Assembly (NCBI RefSeq): GCF_024294805.1
Contig: NZ_JANCLU010000010.1
Location: 1-64,000 of the forward strand
Direction of reading: 5' to 3'
Origin: Alsobacter ponti
GTDB taxonomy: Bacteria > Pseudomonadota > Alphaproteobacteria > Rhizobiales > Beijerinckiaceae
Length of the DNA: 64,000 nucleotides
Shown: in pieces, positions 8,885 through 17,080 of the stretch
Layout of the letters: each line of letters opens with the position of its first letter
Position numbering within the stretch: the stretch's first letter is position 1
Notes under the pieces: model-generated
What the model saw: the letters and a program-made list of their open reading frames with translations, nothing else
Databases searched by the model: none
What the model was told of the DNA's origin: nothing
Position numbers and translations under genes: made by a program

Positions 8885-10314
8885 TTTGCCGCTCCCTGAC
8901 GCCGCTGCTTCCACTGGCTCTGGAATGTGCCGCCCTGCGGGGCGGGGAAGTCCCGGTAGTCGGTCCAGTTCCCCGCCAGCGGCAGCGAGGCGAACTTGCC
9001 CTTGTCGCGGCCGAGCCAACCCAGGCCCGCCATGGCGACCCGCGTCGCGAGGCGGTAGAGCGCCGGTCGCCTGGCGAAGAACCCCCAGAAGGCGAGGCCG
9101 GAGCGCACTGTCGCCGGCGACAAATGCCGCTCGAACTCGCGCTCGCGCCAGTGGCGCATCAGCTTCGGCAGCGGAATGCGCACCGGGCACACGCTCTCGC
9201 AGCGGCCGCAGAAGGTGGAAGCGTTGGGCAGGTGACCGGCCTTGTCGACGCCGATCAGCGACGGCGTTAGCACCGCGCCCATCGGCCCGGGGTAGACCCA
9301 GCCATAGGCGTGACCGCCGACCGCGTGGTAGACGGGGCAGTGGTTCATGCAGGCCCCGCAGCGGATGCAGCGCAGCATGTCCTGGAACGCCGTGCCGAGC
9401 ATGGACGAGCGGCCGTTGTCGAGGATGACGACGTGGTATTCGTCAGGCCCGTCTGCGTCCTCCGGGCGGCGGGGCCCGGTGGAGAACGTCGTGTAGACGC
9501 TCATCTCCTGCCCGGTCGCCGAGCGCGCCAGCACGCGCAGGATCTGGGCGGCGTCGTCCAGCGTCGGCACCACTTTCTCGATCGACGCGATGACGATGTG
9601 GACGCGCGGCAGGATCTGCGTCAGGTCGCCGTTGCCCTCGTTGGTCACGATGACGGAGGTGCCCGTCTCGGCGATCAGGAAGTTGGCCCCGGTGATTCCG
9701 ACGTCCGCGGCGAGGAAGCGCTCGCGCAGCACGGCGCGGGCCTCGCCGAGCAGTTGCACCGGCTCCGAGAGGTCGCGGGCCGCGTCCAAGTGATTGTGAA
9801 CCCTGCGGAAATCGCTCTCCACCTGGGTGGCGTTGAGATGCACGGCCGGCGCGATGATGTGCGACGGCATCTCGTTGCGCAGCTGGATGATGTACTCGCC
9901 GAGGTCGGTCTCGACGGGGGTGATGCTGGCGTCCTCGAGGGCGGCGTTGAGGCCGATCTCCTCTGAAATCATGGACTTGCCCTTGGTCACCGTCTTCGCG
10001 CCCGCCTTGCGGCAGATGGCGAGGATGGCTTCGCGCGCCTCGCGGGCGTCGCGCGCCCAGTGCACGTGGCCGCCAGCCTCGGTGACCTTTTTCTCGTAGG
10101 ATTCCAGGTAGATATCGAGGTGTTCTAGGGCGTGGTTCTTGATGTCGCGGGCGGAGTCGCGCAGGGCTTCGAATTCCGGCAGCTTTGCGGCGACGGCGGC
10201 GCGCTTTTCGATGAAGCCTTGGCGGACATTGCCGAGCGCGCGCTGGAGCTGCGCATCGGCGAGCGCCCTGGTGGCGTTCTGCTTGAACTGGGGGGAGGTG
10301 GGCTGTGCGGTCAT
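8881..10314 (-). CDS. lutB: Lactate utilization iron-sulfur protein B
   Basis: 477 residues. The N-terminal half is a LUD domain (KGKSMISEEIGLN, NFLIAETGTSVIVTNEGNGDL). The C-terminal half carries two 4Fe-4S motifs, CIRCGACMNHCP starting at Cys316 and CGRCESVCP starting at Cys369. Length, domain order and operon position match LutB (YkgF family). It is the central electron-carrying subunit of the L-lactate oxidising LutABC complex. It overlaps lutC by four bases and follows lutA by 16 bases, so lutA-lutB-lutC is one minus-strand operon. Confidence 0.92.
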   Translation of the reverse strand: MTAQPTSPQFKQNATRALADAQLQRALGNVRQGFIEKRAAVAAKLPEFEALRDSARDIKNHALEHLDIYLESYEKKVTEAGGHVHWARDAREAREAILAICRKAGAKTVTKGKSMISEEIGLNAALEDASITPVETDLGEYIIQLRNEMPSHIIAPAVHLNATQVESDFRRVHNHLDAARDLSEPVQLLGEARAVLRERFLAADVGITGANFLIAETGTSVIVTNEGNGDLTQILPRVHIVIASIEKVVPTLDDAAQILRVLARSATGQEMSVYTTFSTGPRRPEDADGPDEYHVVILDNGRSSMLGTAFQDMLRCIRCGACMNHCPVYHAVGGHAYGWVYPGPMGAVLTPSLIGVDKAGHLPNASTFCGRCESVCPVRIPLPKLMRHWREREFERHLSPATVRSGLAFWGFFARRPALYRLATRVAMAGLGWLGRDKGKFASLPLAGNWTDYRDFPAPQGGTFQSQWKQRRQGAAK

Positions 10315-10330
10315 GCGGGGTCCCCTTCGC

Positions 10331-11146
10331 TCAGCCGCGGCCCTTGGGCGGCGCGGCGGCGATCGGCGGCGTGTCGGTCATGCCGGCCAGAACTTCGGCT
10401 ATGTGCCTGACCTGAACGGGTTTTCCCTCGCGCGAGAGCTTCCCCGCCATGTTCATCAGGCAGCCCAGGTCGCCGGCCAGCAGGGTGCCGGCGCCGCTGG
10501 CGGAGACGTTGGCGGTCTTCTTCTCGACGATGGAATTCGAGATTTCTCCGTACTTCACGGCGAAGGTTCCGCCGAAGCCGCAGCAGACCTCGTTCTCGGC
10601 CATCTCGACCAGCTTCAGGCCCTTCACGCCGGCCAGCAGGCGCCGCGGTTGTGCCTTAATTCCTAGCTCCCGAAGGCCGGAACAGCTGTCGTGATACGTG
10701 ACTTCGCCGTCGAATTCGGCGCCGAAATCGTCGAAATTCAGGACATCCACCAGGAAGTTCAGAAGTTCGTAAGTTCTACTCGAAAGTTCGTCCGCGCGGC
10801 GGGCGAGGTTCGGGTCGTCGGCGAACAGTTCGTGGTAGTGGGCGCGGATCATGCCGGCGCAGGAGCCGGACGGCGCGACGACATAGTCGTAGCCCTCGAA
10901 GGCGGCGATGGTCCGCAGCGCGATGGCGCGGGTGGTCTCGCGGTCGCCGGAGTTGTAGGCGGGCTGGCCGCAGCAGGTCTGCTCGGGGACCTCGACGATG
11001 CAGCCGGCCTGCTCCAGCAGCTTCACCGCGGCGAAGCCGATCGAGGGACGCATCAGGTCGACCAGGCAGGTGACGAACAGCCCGACCCGTGGGCGGGACG
11101 GCCGCTCGGCTGGTCGCGCCGCGTTGGGGGTCCCGGTCTCCGCCAT
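10331..11146 (-). CDS. lutA: Lactate utilization protein A (CCG-domain iron-sulfur protein)
   Basis: 271 residues from ATG 11146, preceded by GAGGACGAG. The protein has the two cysteine-rich CCG domains of the LutA/GlpC/GlcF group: TCCGQPAYNSGD in the first half and VCCGFGGTFAVK in the second, each with a further upstream cysteine (FVTCLVDL and YHDSCSGL). These bind a cluster in heterodisulfide-reductase-like enzymes. It is the first gene of lutABC, all on the minus strand, and faces a DUF3422 gene across a 210-base gap that should hold both promoters. No regulator of the lut type (LutR, LldR) is next to it. Confidence 0.9.
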   Translation of the reverse strand: MAETGTPNAARPAERPSRPRVGLFVTCLVDLMRPSIGFAAVKLLEQAGCIVEVPEQTCCGQPAYNSGDRETTRAIALRTIAAFEGYDYVVAPSGSCAGMIRAHYHELFADDPNLARRADELSSRTYELLNFLVDVLNFDDFGAEFDGEVTYHDSCSGLRELGIKAQPRRLLAGVKGLKLVEMAENEVCCGFGGTFAVKYGEISNSIVEKKTANVSASGAGTLLAGDLGCLMNMAGKLSREGKPVQVRHIAEVLAGMTDTPPIAAAPPKGRG

Positions 11147-11356
11147 CTCGTCCTCGCTTCTTCCCGGCCTCGCCTGTCCCGGCGCGCCGGCCCGCAAAAT
11201 GGCCCGGATCGGTCCCGGACCGCAACTGGCGCTTCTTAGTCGTTTCGCGCGGCGATGGAAACCGCGCCGCCGGGGCGGAGCGGCGACTTTCCCGGAGGCG
11301 CTTGACGCCCGGCCGGCGTTGGCCATGCTGGCGTCCCCCGCCGCGTCGAAGCTCTC

Positions 11357-12643
11357 ATGACGACCGCTCACGTCCGCCCTTTCGCCCTCGCGCCGCACCC
11401 CCTGCGGGACGTCGTGCTGGGCGAGGTCCATGCCCGGCCGTTCCACCCGCTGGAATCGCCGCGCCGGCTGCTGCACTTCGCCTTCATGACCGACCCCGCC
11501 CGGGCCGCCGCCGACCGCGCGGCGGTTGCCTCCTGGTGCGTCGCGCGCGGCATCGCCGCGCCGGGCGAGGGCGCGAAGCATCACCGCGCGCACTGGGTCA
11601 ACGGCTCGCTGCGGTGGGAGCAGCACAGCGAGTTCACCACCTTCACCTGGGAGATGTCCGGCGCGTCGGACGGCTTCACCCCCGCCGCCGCGGCCGTGGC
11701 GTCGGTGATGGAGGGCATCGCCCAGCCCGGGCCGCTGCTGGTGGCCGCCGACCTGCACCTCGTCGTCGGCGGCGATCTGGACGAGCTGGCCGGCCTGTTC
11801 GATCCCGCCAGCCTCGCCGTATCGCAGGTGGACGGCGCGGCGGTGGCGATGACCGACTTCCGGCCGGACGCCGGCGGCTTCGTGCGCATCCTGGTCGTCG
11901 ACCAGGGCCTCGGGCCGGCGCGGGCCGGCGCGCTCACCCAGCGCCTGCTGGAGATCGAGACCTACCGCACGCTGGCGCTGCTCGGCCTGCCCGAGGCGCA
12001 CCGCATCTCGCCGCGCATCGGCGAGATCGAGGCGGGGCTCACCCGCATCGCCTCCGCCATGCAGGCCGAGTCGGGGCTCGTCACCGACCACAAGTTGCTC
12101 GGCGAGCTAACCGCGCTGGCCGCCACGCTGGAGGCCGAATCGGCCCGCTCCAGCTACCGGTTCGGGGCCAGCCGGGCCTATGACGGCATCGTGCAGCAGA
12201 GGCTGGTCGCGATCCGCGAGCGCGAGGTCGACGGCTGGCCGAGCATCGCCGCCTTCCTGTCGCGGCGCATGGGGCCCGCCATGCGCACCTGCGCCATGCT
12301 GGAAGACCGGCAGGCCCGGCTGTCGGAGAAGCTGTCGCGCGCCGCCAACCTGCTGCGCACCCGCGTCGACGTGGAGATCGAGCGCCAGAACCGCGACCTG
12401 CTCAGCGCCATGAACGAGCGCGCCCGCATGCAGTTGCGACTGCAGCAGACGGTCGAGGGCCTGTCGGTGGCGGCGATCAGCTATTACGTGGTCGGGCTGG
12501 CGGGCTACGTGTTCAAGGGCGCGAAGGACGCCGGGCTGCTGCCTGTCGATCCGGGCATGGCCATGGCCGTGGCGGTGCCCGTCGCCGTCCTCGGCGTCGC
12601 GCTCGTGGTCCGCCGCATCCGGCGCGGCCACGGAGAGCCGTGA
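11357..12643 (+). CDS. DUF3422 family membrane protein
   Basis: 428 residues. The N-terminal part has the DUF3422 hallmark HPLRDVVLGEVHARPFHPL and WVNGSLRWEQHSEFTTFTWE. A long helical, charged segment follows (about 290-370). The C-terminus has two hydrophobic helices (about 372-392 and 400-420) and a basic tail, so the bulk is likely cytosolic and anchored at the C-terminus. The topology recalls CorA-like proteins but no GMN motif is present. The role is unknown. It is divergent from lutABC. Confidence 0.8.
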   Translation: MTTAHVRPFALAPHPLRDVVLGEVHARPFHPLESPRRLLHFAFMTDPARAAADRAAVASWCVARGIAAPGEGAKHHRAHWVNGSLRWEQHSEFTTFTWEMSGASDGFTPAAAAVASVMEGIAQPGPLLVAADLHLVVGGDLDELAGLFDPASLAVSQVDGAAVAMTDFRPDAGGFVRILVVDQGLGPARAGALTQRLLEIETYRTLALLGLPEAHRISPRIGEIEAGLTRIASAMQAESGLVTDHKLLGELTALAATLEAESARSSYRFGASRAYDGIVQQRLVAIREREVDGWPSIAAFLSRRMGPAMRTCAMLEDRQARLSEKLSRAANLLRTRVDVEIERQNRDLLSAMNERARMQLRLQQTVEGLSVAAISYYVVGLAGYVFKGAKDAGLLPVDPGMAMAVAVPVAVLGVALVVRRIRRGHGEP

Positions 12644-12667
12644 CGCGGAGGCAGGCTCTGAACGCAA

Positions 12668-12691
12668 GATGCCGGCCCGAAGGCCGGCATC
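12668..12691. terminator. Bidirectional terminator hairpin
   Basis: Perfect 10-base stem (12668-12677 with 12682-12691) closed by a CGAA tetraloop, in the gap between the convergent DUF3422 and cytochrome c genes. No clear T-tract. Confidence 0.6.
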
Positions 12692-12727
12692 CATGCGTGT
12701 CGTCGAGTGGGCGGCGAGGCCGCGCGC

Positions 12728-13123
12728 TTACTTCTTCTTGCCGTCCTTGTCGAACTGCTTGAGGTAGGCGATGAGGTTGTCGACTTCGGTCTCGTTGGTC
12801 AGGCCGGCGAACACCATCTTGGTGCCGGGGATCTTGGCCTTCGGGTTCTTGATGTACTCGCGGAAGGTCGCCTCGTCCCAGGTGATGCCCGAGTTCTTGT
12901 TGGCGTCGGAGTAGTTGTAACCCTCGACCGTGCCGGAATGGCGGCCGAACAGGCCGTTCAGCACGGGGCCGACGGCGTTCTTGGCGGTCTCGCCCACCTG
13001 GTGGCAGACCTTGCACTTGATGAAAACCTTTTCGCCGGCGGCGGCGTCCTGCGCGAAGGCGCTCCCGGCGGAAACGGCCAGGGCGATCGCGCCGGCGGCC
13101 AGGGCCGCAACATTCTTTTTCAT
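12728..13123 (-). CDS. Periplasmic class I cytochrome c (c2/c550 type)
   Basis: 131 residues from ATG 13123, with AGGAGG 9 bases upstream. A Sec signal peptide ends near AFA (residue 24). The heme motif is CKVCH (Cys37, Cys40, His41) and the likely sixth ligand is Met103 in PGTKMVF. Size and the GPVLNGLFGRHSG segment match soluble c2/c550 cytochromes that carry electrons between the bc1 complex and an oxidase or a dehydrogenase. It lies between the lactate and glycolate oxidation operons and could serve general respiration. A promoter is visible upstream. Confidence 0.88.
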   Translation of the reverse strand: MKKNVAALAAGAIALAVSAGSAFAQDAAAGEKVFIKCKVCHQVGETAKNAVGPVLNGLFGRHSGTVEGYNYSDANKNSGITWDEATFREYIKNPKAKIPGTKMVFAGLTNETEVDNLIAYLKQFDKDGKKK

Positions 13124-13216
13124 ATCCAAGTTCCTCCTGCGACTGCTGTCGCTGAACGGTTCCGAAAGCCAACTCCTCGGCCGCTCAGCGGATGGGGCTG
13201 CATCGGCGCGGCGCAC

Positions 13217-13245
13217 ATAACAGTTCGGAGCGCCGCGTTTTTCAA
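13217..13245 (-). promoter_or_regulatory. Putative sigma-70 promoter of the cytochrome c gene
   Basis: On the minus strand TTGAAA (13245-13240), 17-base spacer, TGTTAT (13222-13217), roughly 95 bases before the cytochrome start. Confidence 0.45.
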
Positions 13246-13289
13246 GTCACCTTTAAGCTTACCTGCCGTGAATTCGCGCTGGCGCGGCT

Positions 13290-14204
13290 TCAGCGCGTCA
13301 GTGCGTCGAGCCCTTCGTCCCAGGGCGGCGTGGCGCCGTACAGGGTCGAAAGGTAGTCCACGAAAACGCGCACCTTCTGCGCAAGATGCCTGCGCGAGGG
13401 ATAAACCGCGTGAATGGCCACTTTCCGCGAGCCGCCATAGCCCGGCAGCACCTGCGCCAGCCGCCCGGCGCGCAGCTCCGGGCCGATGTCCCAGGTGGAG
13501 CGCAGCGCGATGCCGACGCCGGCGATCACCGCCTCGCGCACCACTTCGCTCGAATTGGTACGCAGCGGGCTGTCGACGCGCACCGTCACCGGGCCGTCCG
13601 GCCCCTCGAGCCGCCAGTGGTCGGCGTTGTGGGCGAGCAGCCTGTGCGTCGCCAACTCCGCCAGCGTCCTGGGCGTGCCGCGCCGCTCCAGGTAGGACGG
13701 CGTGGCGCACAGGATCCGGTGGTTGGGCGCCAGCCGCCGCGCCACCAGGCTGGAATCCTGCAGGTCGGCGATCCGCACCGCTACGTCGTAGCCCTCGGCG
13801 ACGATGTCGACGAAGGCGTCGGTGAGGATGAGGTCCAGTTGCAGCTCGGGATGCGCGTCGAGGAACGGCAGGAGGTGCGGTGCGACGTGCAGCCGGCCGA
13901 ACGAGGTCGGCGCGGAGACCCGCAGCACGCCGCGAACGGCGGTCGAGCGGCGCGACACCCACGCCTCCGCTTCCTCGGCGCTGGCGATGATGGCGACGAC
14001 GCGCTCGTAGAAGCCCTGTCCCGCCTCGGTCAGCGAGAGCTGCCGGGTCGTGCGTTGCAGCAGCCTCGCGCCCAGGCGCTCCTCCAGCCGCCGGATGCGC
14101 TTGGAGACGACGGCCGGCGAGCAGCCGAGTTCGCGCCCGGCGGCCGACATCGAGCCCGAGGTAACCACTCGCGCGAAAATGTCGAGGTCGGCGATGGAGT
14201 TCAT
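13290..14204 (-). CDS. LysR-family transcriptional regulator
   Basis: 304 residues from ATG 14204 (GGGA upstream). The N-terminus is a winged helix-turn-helix (DLDIFARVVTSGSMSAAGRELGCSPAVVSKRIRRLEERLGARLL), followed by the effector domain with VSAPTSFGRLHVAPHL and a C-terminal DYLSTLYG segment, as in CrgA/AaeR-type LysR proteins. It is divergent from glcDEF across a 222-base gap, and a T-N11-A dyad sits in that gap, so local control of glycolate oxidation is likely but unproven (E. coli uses the GntR protein GlcC instead). An ATG further upstream at 14276 lacks support. Confidence 0.88.
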   Translation of the reverse strand: MNSIADLDIFARVVTSGSMSAAGRELGCSPAVVSKRIRRLEERLGARLLQRTTRQLSLTEAGQGFYERVVAIIASAEEAEAWVSRRSTAVRGVLRVSAPTSFGRLHVAPHLLPFLDAHPELQLDLILTDAFVDIVAEGYDVAVRIADLQDSSLVARRLAPNHRILCATPSYLERRGTPRTLAELATHRLLAHNADHWRLEGPDGPVTVRVDSPLRTNSSEVVREAVIAGVGIALRSTWDIGPELRAGRLAQVLPGYGGSRKVAIHAVYPSRRHLAQKVRVFVDYLSTLYGATPPWDEGLDALTR

Positions 14205-14279
14205 GGGCGGCGATCCCGATGGGGAAAGGTGGAGGCCGCCGGGGTCACCCCCTTGCGGTTCAAGACGCCGTACCATTTA

Positions 14280-14292
14280 TTCCGTGTTGGAA
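14280..14292. promoter_or_regulatory. Putative LysR box between the regulator and glcD
   Basis: TTCC-N5-GGAA, a T-N11-A dyad typical of LysR sites, 76 bases from the regulator start and 135 bases from glcD. Single short match, so tentative. Confidence 0.3.
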
Positions 14293-14426
14293 ACAATCCT
14301 GCGCCCTAGCGGGCGCTGCACCAGCCGCGCGTCCTGTGCTCTGTACAGCCCGCGGGTCCGGTGCCAGAAAGGCGCGGTCGAGTGGGCGAAGGCGCGGTCG
14401 CGCCGACGCGGCGAAAGGGGAGAGAG

Positions 14427-15863
14427 ATGAGCGGCATTGCGTTTCCCGCGCCGGACGCGGACATCCTCGCCCGCCGCGACGCCATCGTCGCCGGGCTCGC
14501 CGAGTTGCTGCCGCCGGAGGCGTTGATCGTGTCCGAGGACGAGCGCCGCGCCTTCGAGACCGACGCGCTCACCGCCTATCGCCGCATGCCGCTGGCCGTG
14601 GCGCTGCCTTCCACGACCGAGGAGGTCGCGGCGGTGATGCGGTTCTGCAACGCGCAGGGCGTGAAGGTCGTGCCGCGCGGCGCGGGGACCTCGCTGTCCG
14701 GCGGCGCGATCCCGCAGGAGGATGCCGTCGTGCTCGGCGTGGCCAAGATGAACCGCGTTCTCGACGTCGATTTCGCGGACCGCACCATGCGCGTGCAGGC
14801 GGGCATCACCAATCTGGCGATCAGCCAGGCGGTGGCCTACGAGGGCTTCTTCTACGCGCCCGACCCGTCCTCGCAGCTCGCCTGCACCATCGCCGGCAAC
14901 ATCGGCATGAACTCGGGCGGGGCGCACTGCCTGAAATACGGCGTCACCACCAACAACATTCTGGGCGTGCGCATGGTGCTGCTGGACGGCAGCGTCGTCG
15001 ACATCGGCTCCGACGCGCTCGATGCGCCCGGCTACGATCTGCTCGGCCTCGTCATCGGCTCGGAGGGGCAGCTCGGCGTCGTCACCGAGGCGACGGTGCG
15101 CATCCTGCGCGCGGCCGAGGGCGCGCGGCCGGTGCTGTTCGGCTTCGAGACCAGCGAGCAGGCGGGCGCGGCGGTGGCGGCCATCGTCGCCGCCGGCATC
15201 GTGCCGGTGGCCATGGAGTTCATGGACAAGCCCGCCATCGAGATCTGCGAGGCGTTCGCCCACGCCGGCTATCCGCTCGACGTCGGGGCGCTGCTGATCA
15301 TCGAGGTCGAGGGCTCGGACGCCGAGATGGACGTCGCGCTGGCGCGCATCGTCGAGATCGCCCGCGCGCACGAGGTGAAGACCATCCGCGAGTCGAAATC
15401 GGCGATGGAGACGGCGGCGATCTGGAAGGGCCGCAAGTCGGCCTTCGGCGCCACCGGCCGCGTTGCCGACTATATCTGCATGGACGGCACCATCCCCACC
15501 GGGCAGTTGCCGCTGGTGCTGCGGCGCATGGACGAGATCGTCAAGAGCTACGGGCTGCGGGTCGCCAACGTGTTCCACGCCGGCGACGGCAACCTGCACC
15601 CGCTCATCATGTACAACGTCAACGACCCGGAGGAGGCGCGCAAGGCGGAGGAGGCCGGCAACGACATCCTCAAGCTCTGCGTCGAGGTCGGCGGCTGCCT
15701 CACCGGCGAGCACGGCGTCGGCATCGAGAAGCGCGACCTGATGCGCCACCAGTTCACGCAGGACGACCTGGAGCAGCAGATGCGCGTGCGCGCCGTGTTC
15801 GACCGCAACTGGCTGCTCAACCCGGCCAAGGTGTTCCCGCTCGACGGGCGGCTCGCGGCATGA
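14427..15863 (+). CDS. glcD: Glycolate oxidase FAD-linked subunit GlcD
   Basis: 478 residues from ATG 14427, with GGGGAGAG close upstream; the open frame reaches back to 14361 without a better start. The FAD-binding PCMH domain shows VPRGAGTSLSGGA (about 82-94) and GNIGMNSGG. The C-terminal cap has the metal-site segment HAGDGNLHP (His384, His391) and GEHGVG. GlcD with GlcE and GlcF oxidises glycolate to glyoxylate at the inner membrane, passing electrons to the quinone pool. It heads glcDEF, and its stop overlaps the glcE start. D-lactate dehydrogenases are close relatives, but the GlcE and GlcF partners decide the call. Confidence 0.93.
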   Translation: MSGIAFPAPDADILARRDAIVAGLAELLPPEALIVSEDERRAFETDALTAYRRMPLAVALPSTTEEVAAVMRFCNAQGVKVVPRGAGTSLSGGAIPQEDAVVLGVAKMNRVLDVDFADRTMRVQAGITNLAISQAVAYEGFFYAPDPSSQLACTIAGNIGMNSGGAHCLKYGVTTNNILGVRMVLLDGSVVDIGSDALDAPGYDLLGLVIGSEGQLGVVTEATVRILRAAEGARPVLFGFETSEQAGAAVAAIVAAGIVPVAMEFMDKPAIEICEAFAHAGYPLDVGALLIIEVEGSDAEMDVALARIVEIARAHEVKTIRESKSAMETAAIWKGRKSAFGATGRVADYICMDGTIPTGQLPLVLRRMDEIVKSYGLRVANVFHAGDGNLHPLIMYNVNDPEEARKAEEAGNDILKLCVEVGGCLTGEHGVGIEKRDLMRHQFTQDDLEQQMRVRAVFDRNWLLNPAKVFPLDGRLAA

Positions 15864-17068
15864 GCGACGCCGCCGCCCTCGCGCCCGCCGGCGCGCTGAC
15901 CCCCGCGGACGAGACCGAGCTGGCGGAGGCCGTCGCCTCGGCCCGCGCCGCCCGCGCGCCGCTCACCGTCGCCGGGGCCGGCAGCAAGGCCGGCATCGGC
16001 CGCCCGGCGCAGTCCGCGCGGACGCTGTCGACGGCGGCGCTCACCGGCGTCACCCTCTACGAACCGGCCGAGATGGTGATCGGCGCGCGCGCCGGCACGC
16101 CGCTGGCGGTGGTGGAAGCGACCCTGGCCGAGCGCGGCCAGATGCTGACCTTCGAGCCAATGGACTGGCGGCCCCTGCTTGGCACCACGGGCGAGCCGAC
16201 GGTCGGCGGCACGGCGGCGGCCAACGTCTCCGGCCCGCGCCGCATCGCCGCCGGCGCGTGCCGCGACAGCCTGATCGGCGTGCGCATGGTCAACGGCTTC
16301 GGCCACATCGTGAAGTCCGGCGGGCGGGTGATGAAGAACGTCACCGGGCTCGACCTCGTCAAGCTCGCGGCGGGATCGTGGGGCACGCTGGGCGTGTTCA
16401 GCGAGGTGATCTTCAAGGTGCTGCCCGCCCCGGCCCAGGTCGCGACGCTGGTGCTGCACGGGCTCGACGACGCGCGCGCCGTCGCGGCGCTGGCGGCCGG
16501 CCTCGGCTCGCCCTTCGAGGTGTCCGGCGCGGCGCACCTGCCGGCCTCCATCGAGCGCGTGCCGAAGACGCTGCTGCGGCTGGAGAACGTCCCCGAGTCG
16601 ATCGCCTACCGGGCCGGCGAGCTGCGCAAGCTGCTGCGCCCGTTCGGCTCGGCCGACCTGGTGACGGACGACGCGGCCAAGGCGGTGTGGCGCGCGGTGC
16701 GCGACGCGACGTTCGTCGTGGAACCGCGCGAGCGCGCCGTGTGGCGAGTGTCGATCGCGCCGGGCAAGGCGGCGTCCTTCGTGGCGGCGCTGGGCGGCCT
16801 GCCGCGCCAGCACTTCTACGACTGGGGCGGCGGCCTCGTCTGGCTGACGACCGACGCGGCGGGCGACGCCGGCGCGTCCGCCATCCGCGCCGCGCTGGCG
16901 GGCACCGGCGGCCACGCCACGTTGGCGCGCGCGCCGGCCGAACTGCGCGCCGCCGTCGACGTTTTCCAGCCCTTGCCGGAGGCGATGATGCGCCTGACCG
17001 CCGGCGTGAAGGCGAGCTTCGATCCCGACGCCATCCTGAACCCCGGCCGCATGTACGCGGGCGTGTGA
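15860..17068 (+). CDS. glcE: Glycolate oxidase FAD-binding subunit GlcE
   Basis: 402 residues. The ATG at 15860 overlaps the glcD stop (ATGA). It is a shortened PCMH-type FAD protein: TVAGAGSKAGIGRP near the N-terminus, GGTAAANVSGPRRIAAGACRD, and KSGGRVMKNVTGLDLVKL, all GlcE hallmarks. It lacks the C-terminal metal motif of GlcD. It forms the glycolate dehydrogenase complex with GlcD and GlcF. Confidence 0.92.
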   Translation: MSDAAALAPAGALTPADETELAEAVASARAARAPLTVAGAGSKAGIGRPAQSARTLSTAALTGVTLYEPAEMVIGARAGTPLAVVEATLAERGQMLTFEPMDWRPLLGTTGEPTVGGTAAANVSGPRRIAAGACRDSLIGVRMVNGFGHIVKSGGRVMKNVTGLDLVKLAAGSWGTLGVFSEVIFKVLPAPAQVATLVLHGLDDARAVAALAAGLGSPFEVSGAAHLPASIERVPKTLLRLENVPESIAYRAGELRKLLRPFGSADLVTDDAAKAVWRAVRDATFVVEPRERAVWRVSIAPGKAASFVAALGGLPRQHFYDWGGGLVWLTTDAAGDAGASAIRAALAGTGGHATLARAPAELRAAVDVFQPLPEAMMRLTAGVKASFDPDAILNPGRMYAGV

Positions 17069-17080
17069 ACGAGGTTCGAC

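Noticed and set aside
8885-9190. Upstream extension of lutC
   Set aside because: The extension runs inside lutB in another frame and lacks family similarity. The ATGA overlap at 8884 gives the usual LutC N-terminus.
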